Positions 48,080 to 58,670 of a stretch of 64,000 nucleotides of DNA are shown here, piece by piece. Within the stretch, counting starts at the first letter, position 1; every line of letters begins with the position of its first letter. The notes under the pieces are model-generated. The model did not search any database. It had not been told where the DNA came from and saw nothing but the letters and a program-made list of their open reading frames with translations. The translations under genes and the position numbers were made by a program. Origin of the DNA: Siphonodentalium dalli (taxonomy: Eukaryota > Mollusca > Scaphopoda > Gadilida > Siphonodentaliidae). The DNA lies in the NCBI GenBank assembly GCA_032622095.1, contig CP136066.1, forward strand, positions 133,641,917 to 133,705,916. The letters run 5' to 3'.

Positions 48080-49242
48080 TTAACAATGACATGTAGATGG
48101 GAACGAGTGATTTTGGGGTCGTTCGGCCAAAAAACATGGCCGCCAGCAGCCATCTTGGATTTTACTATTTGCATTGATGTTAATAATGACATGTAGATGG
48201 GAACGAGTGATTTTGGGGTCGTTCGGCCAAAAAACATGTCTGCCAGCAGCCATCTTGGATTTTACTCTTTGCATGACTAAATCCTTTGGCGTGGGCTACA
48301 GGTCGTTGTGTTGGTCGGAAGTTTATGAAATTTGTCATGGATGTTAACACTGACATGTAGATGGGAACGAGTGATTTTGGAGTCGTTCGGCCAAAAAACA
48401 TGGCCGCCAGCAGCCATCTTGGATTTTACTCTTTGCATGACTAAATCCTTTGGCGCGGGCTATAGGTTGCCTTTGGTCTAATCTTTATAAAATTTGTCAT
48501 GAAAGTTGACATTGACATGTAGATGGGAACGAATCATTGTGGGGTCATTCGGCCAAAAAACATGGCCGCTGGCGGTCATCTTGGATTTCAAAATTCAATC
48601 CATTGGCGCGGGCTACAGGTCGTACTGTTCGTCTGATCATCATGAAATTTGTCATGAATGATAACAATGACATGTAGATGGGATCGAGTCGTTTTGGGGT
48701 CATTCGGTCAAAAAACATGGCCGCCAGCAGCCATCTTGGATTTTACTCTTTGCATGACTAAATCCTTTGGTGCGGGCTACAGGTCGTAGCTTTGGTCAGA
48801 TGGTCATGAAATTTGTCATGAATTATAACAATGACATGTAGATGGGAACGAGTCGTTTTGGGGTCATTCGGTCAAAAAACATGGCCACCAGCATTTTACT
48901 CTTTGCATGACTAAATCCTTTGGCGCGGGCTACAGGTTGTACCTTTGGTCTAATCTTTATGAAATTTGTCATGAATGTTGACATTGACATGTAGATGGGA
49001 ACGAATCATTGTGGGGTCATTCGGCCAAAAAACATGGCCGCTGGTGGCCATCTTAGATTTCAAAATTCAATCCATTGGCGCGGGCTACAGGTCGTACTGT
49101 TTGTCTGATCATTATGAAATTTGTCATGGATGTTAATATTGACATGTAGTTGGGAACGAGTCATTTTGGGGTCGTTCGGCCAAAAAATATGGCCGCTGGC
49201 AGCCATCTTGGATTTTACTCTTTGCATGACTAAATCCTTTGG

Positions 49243-49885
49243 TGACACTCCACAGTTTCGAATTATCAGTAGGGGTAAATTTCTTAGAATAGAGTACCAG
49301 TGTTTTCTGTCACCATGGGTGTGGTATGTTTATTGAGAGAAGGTTAGTTATGAATTTGTGGATTTTTAGAGGATGTCTTTGAGTTTTGAAAAATATTGTT
49401 TCAGGTGACCTTGACCCCACCAGTATGAAGTAGTAGCGATTTCTGCGAAACAGTGGCTCCAGACACCAGCGTGACTTTTTAGCACCTAAAATTTGTCATC
49501 TGCATGAAAAATATTTAAAAAAAAATTACAGTGGTGAGAAGTTTGAATTTTTTTGATATTATTGTGAGGAAACAATGTTCTTCCAGACAACATAGGCGGC
49601 TATACCATAGATTGTCGGGTTTTTGTGTCCCACGGGCCTGAAAATCGCTTATTTTGGCCATTTTTGCATCAAAATTTCATTTTTCAGTCACACAATCAAG
49701 GGGCATAACTCTTGCTACCCCCATTAAAATGACAATTCTGTACCAAAAGCTTTAAGCCTAGTATGTGCTCAACCCAGGTATATATACATTGTATATGTGT
49801 TGTGGGATCACATTTCAGTTATTTTTCATTGAATTGGTGCCCCCCTTATTTTTGCACCAATCCCTGCAGAAACTGTGGAGTGTCA
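49243..49885. mobile_element. 643-bp inverted-repeat element (duplicated copy)
   Basis: Identical by eye to 45709-46351 and created by the 3.5 kb duplication, not by a second insertion. Confidence 0.9.
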
Positions 49886-51245
49886 CCTTTGGCGCCGGCT
49901 ACAGGTTGTAGTTTTGATCAGAACTTCATGAAATTTGTAATGGATGTTAACAATGACATGTAGATGGGAACGAGTGATTTTTGGGGTTATTCGGCCAAAA
50001 AACATGGTCGCCAGCAGCCATCATGGATTTTACTCTTTGCATGACTAAATCCTTTGGCCCGGGCTACAGGTCGTACCTATGGTCTGATCTTTATGAATTT
50101 TGTCATGAATGTTGACATTGACATGTAGATGGGAACGAGTCATTTTGGGGTCATTCGGCCAAAAAACATGGCCACTGGCGGCCATCTTAGATTTCAAAAT
50201 TCAATCCATTGGCGCGGGCTACAGGTCGTACTGTTCGTCTGATCATCATGAAATTTGTCATGGATGTTAATATTGACATGTAAATGGGAACGAGTTATTT
50301 TGGGGTTGTTCGGCCAATAAACATGGCCGCCAGCAGCCATCTTGGATTTTACTCTTTGCATGGCTAAATCCTTTGGCGCTGGCTACAGGTCGTAGCTTCG
50401 ATCGGAACATCATGAAATTTGTCATGTATGTTAACAATGACATGTAGACATGTAGATGGGAACGAGTGATTTTCGGGGTTATTCGGCCAAAAAACATGGC
50501 CGCCAGCAGCCATCTTGGATTTTACTCTTTGCATGACTAAATCCTTTGGCCCGGGCTACAGGTCGTACCTTTGGTCTGATCTTTATGAAATTTGTCTTGA
50601 ATGTTGACATTGACATGTAGATGGGAACGAGTCATTTTGATGGTCATTCGGCCAAAAAACATGGCCGCTGGCAGCCATCTTAGATTTCAAGATTCAATCC
50701 ATTGGCGCGGGCTACAGATCGTACTGTTCGCCTGATCATCATGAAATTTGTCATTGATGTTAATAATGACATGTAGATGGGAACGAGTGATTTTGGTGTC
50801 GTTCGGCCAAAAAACATGGCCGCCAGCAGCCATCTTGGATTTTACTCTTTGCATGACTAAATCCTTTGGGCGGGCTACAGGTTGTACCTTTGGTTTAATC
50901 TTTATGAAATTTGTCATGAATGTTGACATTGACATGTAGATGGGAACGAATCATTGTGGGGTCATTCGGCCAAAAAACATGGCCGCTGGTGGCCATCTTA
51001 GATTTCAAAATTCAATCCATTGGCGCGGGCTACAGGTCGTACTGTTCGTCTGATCATCATGAAATTTGTCATGGATGTTAATATTGGCATGTAGATGGAA
51101 ACGAGTCATTTTGGGGTCGTTCGGCCAATAAACTTGGCCGCCAGCAGCCATCTTGGATTTTACTCTTTGCATGACTAAATCCTTTGGCGCGGGCTACAGG
51201 TCGTAGCTTTGATCGGAACATCATGAAATTTGTCATGGATGTTAA

Positions 51246-51606
51246 AGACATATTATGTACTTATTTGGGTGCGTGAAACTTTGTATTCAGGTGCTATACC
51301 ATCTGGATGAATGTAGCATTCTACTAACATCGCCGAAACTCTCAAGCAAATCGACCGTACAACTCCATAGAAAACATCGTCTTAACTACGCTCAAATGTA
51401 AATATTTACTACTCGATTCGGGACGCATCTATCGACGATAAACTAACGAAAATGATTTCGCCATCGACAGTCACTGCATTTAATTAATATATAAGAATGA
51501 CGGTGTGTGTTGTCAATTTAGATATACTATTTGTAAAAATAACTACTTTGAACAAGATTATTCTCCATTTCTATTTAATAACCCTACAGGAGTGTTTTAC
51601 ATCACT
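51246..51606 (+). mobile_element. 361-bp TTAA-flanked element (duplicated copy, 7-bp deletion)
   Basis: As 47712-48079 but lacking seven bases after gaaact. Confidence 0.88.
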
Positions 51607-52621
51607 TTAACAATGACATGTAGATGGGAACGAGTGATTTTGGGGTCGTTCGGCCAAAAAACATGGCCGCCAGCAGCCATCTTGGATTTTACTATTTGCA
51701 TTGATGTTAATAATGACATGTAGATGGGAACGAGTGATTTTGGGGTCGTTCGGCCAAAAAACATGTCTGCCAGCAGCCATCTTGGATTTTACTCTTTGCA
51801 TGACTAAATCCTTTGGCGTGGGCTACAGGTCGTTGTGTTGGTCGGAAGTTTATGAAATTTGTCATGGATGTTAACACTGACATGTAGATGGGAACGAGTG
51901 ATTTTGGAGTCGTTCGGCCAAAAAACATGGCCGCCAGCAGCCATCTTGGATTTTACTCTTTGCATGACTAAATCCTTTGGCGCGGGCTATAGGTTGCCTT
52001 TGGTCTAATCTTTATAAAATTTGTCATGAAAGTTGACATTGACATGTAGATGGGAACGAATCATTGTGGGGTCATTCGGCCAAAAAACATGGCCGCTGGC
52101 GGTCATCTTGGATTTCAAAATTCAATCCATTGGCGCGGGCTACAGGTCGTACTGTTCGTCTGATCATCATGAAATTTGTCATGAATGATAACAATGACAT
52201 GTAGATGGGATCGAGTCGTTTTGGGGTCATTCGGTCAAAAAACATGGCCGCCAGCAGCCATCTTGGATTTTACTCTTTGCATGACTAAATCCTTTGGTGC
52301 GGGCTACAGGTCGTAGCTTTGGTCAGATGGTCATGAAATTTGTCATGAATTATAACAATGACATGTAGATGGGAACGAGTCGTTTTGGGGTCATTCGGTC
52401 AAAAAACATGGCCACCAGCATTTTACTCTTTGCATGACTAAATCCTTTGGCGTGGGCTACAGGTCATACCTTTGGTCTGATCTTTATTATATTTGTCATG
52501 GATGTTAACACTGACATGTAGATGGGAACGAGTGATTTTGGAGTCGTTCGGCCAAAAAACATGGCCGCCAGCAGCCATCTTGGATTTTACTCTTTGCATG
52601 ACTAAATCCTTTGGACAGGCT

Positions 52622-53373
52622 CAGGCTTGTCAAAGTACCGCCGGTACCAAGGTAGTCGGTAACGGTACCGGTACTGGTGTTGTATAGTTTATTCCACTAC
52701 ATATCACACATTTAAAAGAGTATATTATAATGTGGTAATTACTGGTAATGTATGGCACTTTGTGCCAGTTTTTGGTGATTGTTGTGGATGACAAATACAA
52801 CCATGTATCCTAATGCACGTATGCCACAGCAGCAACACATACATGTGTGACATACATGCATTAGTATAGTCTGAAATAGTTGGATTTATCACCCACAACA
52901 ATCACCTAAAATGTGCCATAATTTAGGCAGCCTGATCATAGGTGTTAGAACTTTTTTGTTTATGGCTTCAGACGCTCAAATACATACATCGAAAAGATGG
53001 GTATATATGACAATTTAAACTGAAATAAATGCTATGTACCTGCATGGCTGCAATCCCCAACTGTAAGTTATAATGTAACACATATTGAGTAAATGGCACA
53101 TATATACATTGTTGAATAAAATGATAACAGCTTCAAGACTCGGCATCCGCCGCCGCGTGCTTGATCCGTTGACACATAGTAGCATACCATAATGCAAGCG
53201 GCAGTTGCGGCACACTTAAAAGAGCAAAGTTCCTTCAATTTTAATCGATCTATACTGATCTATTTACTGTTTTTGGCGAGTACCGAGAACCGTCGGTACT
53301 GAGTATCAGAACCGGTACCGTTGAAACGGCCAAGTACCGCCGGTACCGGTACTGGTACCGGTTGACAAGCCTG
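52622..53373. mobile_element. hAT-like non-autonomous element, 752 bp, 8-bp target duplication
   Basis: The ends are CAGGCTTGTCAAAGTACC and GGTTGACAAGCCTG, with GACAGGCT on both sides (52614-52621, 53374-53381). CA(G)G-type ends and an 8-bp duplication fit hAT. Subterminal runs of GGTACCGG variants occur at both ends. No transposase. Confidence 0.88.
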
Positions 53374-53827
53374 GACAGGCTACAGGTTGTACCTTTGGTC
53401 TAATCTTTATGAAATTTGTCATGAATGTTGACATTGACATGTAGATGGGAACGAATCATTGTGGGGTCATTCAGCCAAAAAACATGGCTGCCAGCGTGCC
53501 ATCTTGGATTTCAAAATTCAATCCATTGGCGCAGTCTACAGGTCGTACTGTTCGTCTGATCATCATGAAATTTGTAGGTCGTAGCTTTGGTCAGATCTTC
53601 ATAAAATTTGTCATGGATGTTAACAATTATACATAGATGGGAACGAGTCCTTTTGGGGTCAATTGGCCAAAAAAAATGGCCACCAGCAGCCATCTTGTAT
53701 TTTACTCTTTGCATCACTAAATCCTTTAGCACAGGTTAGACATTTCAATTAGCACCTTTCCTTTACTGTCAACCATTAAATTATTCCCCTACCTAAGTTG
53801 AGCTACAGTGTCATTGACACTTTCATT

Positions 53828-54710
53828 TTTCTAAAAGTACCAAAATTCCATGTGCAGCTTTATACTGCATGTCTTGTTTTTACCTCCAAAATCTGAATGC
53901 AGAAAGTGATACCAATTGAACGCATGTGCAGTAGATTTGACATACTTGATGCTGAGCTCTTGTTGGCCTTGGTGTTGACTGGGGATCTTTTATAAGTTAA
54001 AATTGTTGGTCAACATTCAACTGTGAGCTGTCTTTTTTGTGACTGCTCATTCATTGTAATAGTTTGATTAAAATTAAAAGTTATTGGTTACAATGCACTA
54101 CCATCATGTACTTTAAGCAAATTAGTGTTCAGTTTTGACAGTAGTTGTATAAGTTGAAAAAATAAGAGTCCAACTCAGTGCAATGATTGATGTAAATCAA
54201 AGTTTCAGTGCTCGAATTCTCCATATCGAGGTCACCATTGTTCACTCAATGTGTGAAATAAGCATATAGTTATCTAGTCACACACCTGCTGTTATAATCT
54301 GGTTCAAAGCTTTTGGCGAACATAAAGACGGCTAATTAAATTGGTATGCATATACAAGAGTACAAATCTATTATACCTGTGCTACTCTATCAGCGACATT
54401 TTCAAAATCTGCGAATCACTGTAAAATTTATCGTTTACATGTTTCCTGTCTTATCTATGCATGTATTATTTCTAAATATACCATGTTTTTATTCTTATTA
54501 TACCATGTTTTATCTGCTGTTATTTATATTATATTTTGCACTTTATTGAATAAAGTATAACTAATCAATAATGAGTAGGTTGTGCTTCGACAACTCTTAA
54601 TAACGACGGCAATACATTCCGATCGTAGTGCAATTTTCTATAAACCGAACACGTCTCTAAACCGTACAGAAGGGCCCGTCTGAAGGGTGTTTGGTTTGGA
54701 GAGGTTTTAC
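53828..54710. other. Intron 3 segment, no feature seen
   Basis: AT-rich unique-looking DNA; short open frames only. Confidence 0.4.
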
Positions 54711-54718
54711 TGTACAAA

Positions 54719-54973
54719 CAAGCCTTGAAATAGTGTGTCTGTCATTTGCAGAATGAGGTCCCCAGAGGGTGAATTTAGTGATGCTACCCCGCATAGCGGG
54801 CTAGCATCACCAAATTCACCCTCTGGGGACCTCATTCTGCTTACACCTCAGCAGAATGAGGTTCCCCAGAATGTGAATTTGGTGATGCTAGCCCGCTATG
54901 CGGGGTAGCATAACTAAATTCACCCTCTGGGGACCTCATTCTGCAAATGACAGACACACTATTTCAAGGCTTG
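54719..54973. mobile_element. 255-bp hairpin element, 8-bp target duplication
   Basis: The ends CAAGCCTTGAAATAGTG and CACTATTTCAAGGCTTG are flanked by TGTACAAA on both sides (54711-54718, 54974-54981). The whole element folds back on itself, and each half is itself a hairpin (gaggtccccagagggtgaat facing attcaccctctggggacctc). An 8-bp duplication suggests hAT-type mobilisation. Confidence 0.92.
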
Positions 54974-55064
54974 TGTACAAATATTCTGGATGTAATTTCC
55001 TATTGACATTGTAGAACCTATTAATATAACCATGTTATTAAGGTGATGTTTTCGATCTTTGCAG

Positions 55065-55262
55065 TTCATTGATCTGCGTCTAGCTGTTCTTGGGAATGTT
55101 GACTCTGGAAAGAGCACACTCCTTGGAGTTCTGACTCAGGGTGAGCTCGACAATGGAAGAGGAAGGGCCAGACTGAATCTATTCAGACATTTACATGAAA
55201 TCCAGTCTGGACGAACATCTAGTATAAGTCATGAAATAATAGGATTTGATGGCAGTGGACAG
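55065..55262 (+). CDS. GTPBP2: GTPBP2-like exon 4: P-loop and switch I
   Basis: Sixty-six codons in phase 0 between ttgcag and gtatgt. Residues 110-175 hold the G1/P-loop GNVDSGKST (nucleotide phosphate binding) in the context [20 protein letters not shown], then [28 protein letters not shown] and [17 protein letters not shown] includes the effector-loop Thr expected of G2. This is the most conserved block of the gene and the best evidence for GTPBP2 over GTPBP1. It follows a 12.4 kb repeat-filled intron. Confidence 0.99.
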
Positions 55263-55544
55263 GTATGTTATACAATCTTATGGGGACACCAGTAAGAGAA
55301 TTTGATATTTTGTGTTGATCATTCTTTCAAATAAATTCCAAATAATCATGAATATTCAGGACTCTCGGCAGATGATATACTCTAAGGTTGATTGACACAG
55401 TTTGACAGTAACATAGTGTGACGCATGGGGTCTTAATTTATTAAATTGTACCTGTATCTCTTTTCTAAATCGCTAACTATTTTGCATGTTTTGTCAATAT
55501 TTGGTTGAGCTTCAGATAAATCATCACTTATATTTTTATATGCC

Positions 55545-55890
55545 CTATTGAAAAAAGGTCGTATCATCCATCTGTCCAGCCATCCGTCACACCGTCCGTA
55601 ACATTCCGACCGATAACTCCAGTTTTGATTGTTTGTTCGATCTGAACCAAAGCTGGTATGTGTATTTCCCAGCTAAAACTACAGGCCAAGTTCGAATATA
55701 GGTTCTGTCTAATTATTTTCACATGAGTTACGGCCATTTTTCGACTTAGAATTTGACTGAATTTTGGCATTGAAATTAGGGGTATATCAGATTTTCTTCA
55801 AATGTAAGCTCCAAGTATTATTTTATTTTGCGGTAGTACAATTCGAAATGTCTAAAGGGAGTATTTTGCCACGCCCTAGCGATGCTCTTA
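55545..55890 (+). repeat. Dispersed repeat family G, copy 3
   Basis: Begins tatgccctattgaaaaaagg, has catccgtcacaccgtccgta, ccgataactccagttttgat, gctggtatgtgtatttccca, and ends gccacgccctagcgatgctc. Very close to the copy at 16510-16915. Confidence 0.82.
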
Positions 55891-56159
55891 TTATTATTCT
55901 GAGAAAAAAATTTCACATCTTAATTTACAACTATCTGGATAGTTGTACAGTTCTCTTGAAAGATGTTTTTTCTTAATGCACACTCAGATTGGTTACATAT
56001 TATATAGAGCGGTTATGTTTTGCATGACACCAGCTATAAGCATTCTTATAAGAAAATTGAATTTCCTTCCATCTATTATAGTACAATAACATAATGATGG
56101 AAACTTTAAATTTGAAGTTGATAACTTCTGGCTATACACTTGAAATTATGTTTCTGCAG

Positions 56160-56334
56160 TTGATAAACTATGCTGACTCTCGAACTGTTGAAGATATCTG
56201 TGAGGCTTCTTCTAAGCTGATAACACTAATGGATCTGGCTGGGCACCCAAAGTACCTCAAAACCACAGTGTTTGGACTGACAGGGTACTCACCAGATTTT
56301 GCTATGATAGTTGTTAGTGCTAACACAGGAATAG
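56160..56334 (+). CDS. GTPBP2: GTPBP2-like exon 5: G3 motif
   Basis: The exon starts after ctgcag and ends ATAG|gtgcgt in phase 1 (175 bp, 58 codons plus one base). It carries the G3 motif DLAGH (residues 201-205 of the visible protein) in the context [17 protein letters not shown], then [21 protein letters not shown]. The His after DLAG is the catalytic His position of translational GTPases. The usual HHKY or HEKY is HPKY here, a small lineage difference next to the catalytic His. Confidence 0.98.
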
Positions 56335-56725
56335 GTGCGTATTATTATGGTTGGACATATTTATAGTTCTATATATAGAGATAATTCTGCCATTTCTGGA
56401 CATTAAAAAAAAAACTGAGGAACCAATTATTTTGTTATTTCCAGCTAATATGAGAAGGGTGATCTAACTCTCATCTAGCTATCTTTTTACCATGGAACCA
56501 AGTGACACACTCTGCTGACTCACCTCTGTGGATAAAAAGCCCCAACAAAATTGTTACTATTATGAAAAAGAGAAAACAAATATGGCAAACTACATTTTGT
56601 TAGAAATTAAGTACCGGTATAACATAGATTGGGCTCCAATATCAATTGACAACCAGAAAAATTTGCACACGACTAGCAAAAATGCATAGAAATGTTACAG
56701 TGAATGAGTTGAATTCTACTTTCAG

Positions 56726-56942
56726 CTGGAACCACAAGAGAACACCTTGGATATGCATTGGCTCTGGGAGTTCCAATATTCTTTGTTGTGTCAAAAATTG
56801 ACATGTGTCGAAAGTTCCATATTAACAAGACTCTCAACCAACTTGAAACAATACTCAAATCACCAGGTTGTAACAAAGTTCCACTCCGGATAATCACTGA
56901 TGATGATGCTATTACTGCTGCTACAAACTTTGATTCTGAGAG
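56726..56942 (+). CDS. GTPBP2: GTPBP2-like exon 6: G4 motif
   Basis: The exon starts CT after tttcag, completing an Ala codon, and ends GAGAG|gtactc in phase 2 (217 bp). It encodes AGTTREHLGYALALGVP, then FFVVSKIDMC. SKID is the family form of the NKxD guanine-specificity motif; Ser replacing Asn is normal for GTPBP2. Further on, LKSPGCNKVPLRI and DDDAITAATNF match the family's KSPGC-K-P and DDAVTAA blocks. It is separated from exon 5 by the shortest intron of the gene (391 bp). Confidence 0.98.
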
Positions 56943-57890
56943 GTACTCGCATCTGATATCTATCTCACCAATATTGCTTTAATAGGTTACCATACTGGTA
57001 TCTGTTTGATATCTTTATGTCTTAAAGGGATGGCCGCCTTCGTTGTAGGTTATAATTTATAAATAACATTTATCAAATTATGATAATTTCCTCAAGAATA
57101 TACTAATTGTATTATTATTTAAGCTCAGATGCATTTAACTTTTCTTACGTTCAGATGTCTTATTCTGTTATTGTTCATGTTGTGGGCGGCTATTTTGCTC
57201 CCACCTTCACATGTTTTATCAGTAGTTTATTTTATGAATAAACAGCCATGTAAAATGCAATATTCCTCCCCTGGTCTAGTTTAGTTACTTTCATGTCTTC
57301 TCCACAGCACACAAATCCCTGTAATGATGTTCAAAGAGTGTTTGTCTTAATTATGTGTGAAAAGTTGGAAACAGATAATGAATTTACAAGATCTCAATAA
57401 GACTTTTGTTTTCTACCCATTTTGGGGACTAACATGTGAAATTACTAGGTCTAGTTTGAGGCTTGAAGTGTGTGAGTTACTTTAACTTTTATTTATATTT
57501 CTACAGATTAGACCAATTTAACTATTTGCTGACACAATTTGATCTTCTGTCTCCCTTATACATACCATGAACAGTAACAGAATGTGCTCTTTAATTGTTA
57601 ATATTGATGATATTTAAGTTATTCTAACAATACCAATGTTTCCCTGATTTGTAGATTTCTGAAGTAGCATGATGCCCATATAATAATAAAATATTGGCAA
57701 AGTAACTGCAATAATTTGCTCATTCCAATTTTGCTTCATGATTGTATTTTTATAAATTAAATATTTTGGACATTTCACAAATTTTTTGAATATACTGGTA
57801 TGGTTTTCTATATAAACAACTGTCTGCAAGTTTCTCGCAAACATAATATGGTTTGGGGTAACTTATTTCATAATATTTTCTCTCTTTTAG

Positions 57891-58026
57891 GATAACTCCA
57901 ATTTTTACGATCTCTAGTGTAAGTGGAGAAAACATAGATCTGCTGACCAAATTTCTCAACGTATTGCCTCCGCTTGCTAGTACAAAAGATAGGGAAAAAC
58001 TCTGTCAAGATTCAACTGAATTCCAG
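57891..58026 (+). CDS. GTPBP2: GTPBP2-like exon 7: G5 motif and end of the G domain
   Basis: The exon starts with G after tttag, completing Arg, and ends CAG|gtaatt (136 bp, phase 0 at the end). It encodes ITPIFTISSVSGENIDLL (G5-type SVSGE), then KFLNVLPPL and TEFQ, matching the family's TPIF-SSVSGE-LDLL-FLN-LPPL and the EFQVDE segment that leads into domain 2. The open frame runs into the intron to a stop at 58,233, which is an artefact of read-through. Confidence 0.98.
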
Positions 58027-58611
58027 GTAATTTCAATTTGTGCTTATCAGCCTATTAAAAATGGTGACCAAGAATCCTTTCTGTTAATGCCAAATGGTAT
58101 CCATGATATTATGACACCACATAAAATTAGTGCAGGTAATATGACAATAGTACATCTGTGGGCTGAAGGAAGCAAGGGGGACAAGAAACAATGTTTCTCC
58201 AGAAACAATGTCTCCCCACCCCTCATCTACTAAAATTGCAGGTCAAATTTGAATCGGTACTCTGAATTCATGTTTTGTGATGTCCAGATAATAATCCAGT
58301 TCAAATCATTGAAGCAATTAAAACTTGATGTGTTTGTATGTGCCGTCACCTCACATTTTACCATGATTCATTAACAAGATAAGCTTTTTGGGAGTTGTCT
58401 GTCTCAGTCATCATAGGCTGGATTTGAATGAGTCGCATAGTCATCTTGAATGATAAAATGAGAGTAATTGGTCGTTAGGTGTTAAAGTAATAAAATCCAA
58501 AAAAAATCAAGCGGGATGAAAGGGGAGGAGAGGCGCAGGGGTATTTAAGTATACGGATTGTATTAATGTGATACGAACACCAGTGAACCACTATTTAATA
58601 TTATTATTCAG

Positions 58612-58670
58612 ATTGATGAACTGTTCACAGTGCCAAACGTCGGACCCGTCGTTTCAGGAACAATCAATCG
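58612..58670 (+). CDS. GTPBP2: GTPBP2-like exon 8: start of domain 2
   Basis: A 59-bp exon between attcag and gtgagc. It encodes IDELFTVPNVGPVVSGTIN plus two bases of an Arg codon. The motif I/VDE-(F/Y)-VP-VG-VV-GT is the first strand-turn-strand of the EF-Tu-like beta-barrel domain 2 in GTPBP1/2. VVSGT rather than VVGGT resembles GTPBP1 at this position; the rest of the gene favours GTPBP2. Confidence 0.97.

Larger units (their letters stand above)
45359..48892 (+). repeat. 3,534-bp direct tandem duplication, copy 1
   Basis: Starts attttactctttgcatgact and ends catggccaccagc. Every base compared reappears 3,534 bp later, including the two inserted elements. Confidence 0.95.
48893..52419 (+). 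repeat. 3,527-bp direct tandem duplication, copy 2
   Basis: It abuts copy 1 with no spacer. I found two differences: A to G (47553 versus 51087) and loss of seven bases (cataagt, after gaaact near 51278). Both breakpoints fall at the same position of the roughly 185-bp unit, as expected of unequal crossing-over. Confidence 0.95.
44343..53827 (+). repeat. Family A array, 9.5 kb
   Basis: One 5' hairpin (TTAGCTCAACTTACTTTTG at 44343) and one 3' end (AGTTGAGCTACAGTGTCATT-GACACTTTCATT, 53796-53827) enclose about 35 units of about 185 bp, all in the same direction. It is therefore formally one expanded element. Units alternate between two subtypes: one with ttggattttactctttgcat and one with ttcaaaattcaatccattgg. 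It contains a 3.53 kb tandem duplication and three kinds of inserted elements. Confidence 0.88.

Noticed and set aside
45526-52687. Many 60-80 codon open frames on both strands (recurring MTCRWERVIL, KSKMAAGGHVF text)
   Set aside because: They are the same roughly 185-bp satellite unit read in different frames, bounded by the unit's own stops.
57964-58233. Open frame running past exon 7
   Set aside because: The first part is real exon; the rest is intron after gtaatt, since the family sequence resumes exactly at 58612.
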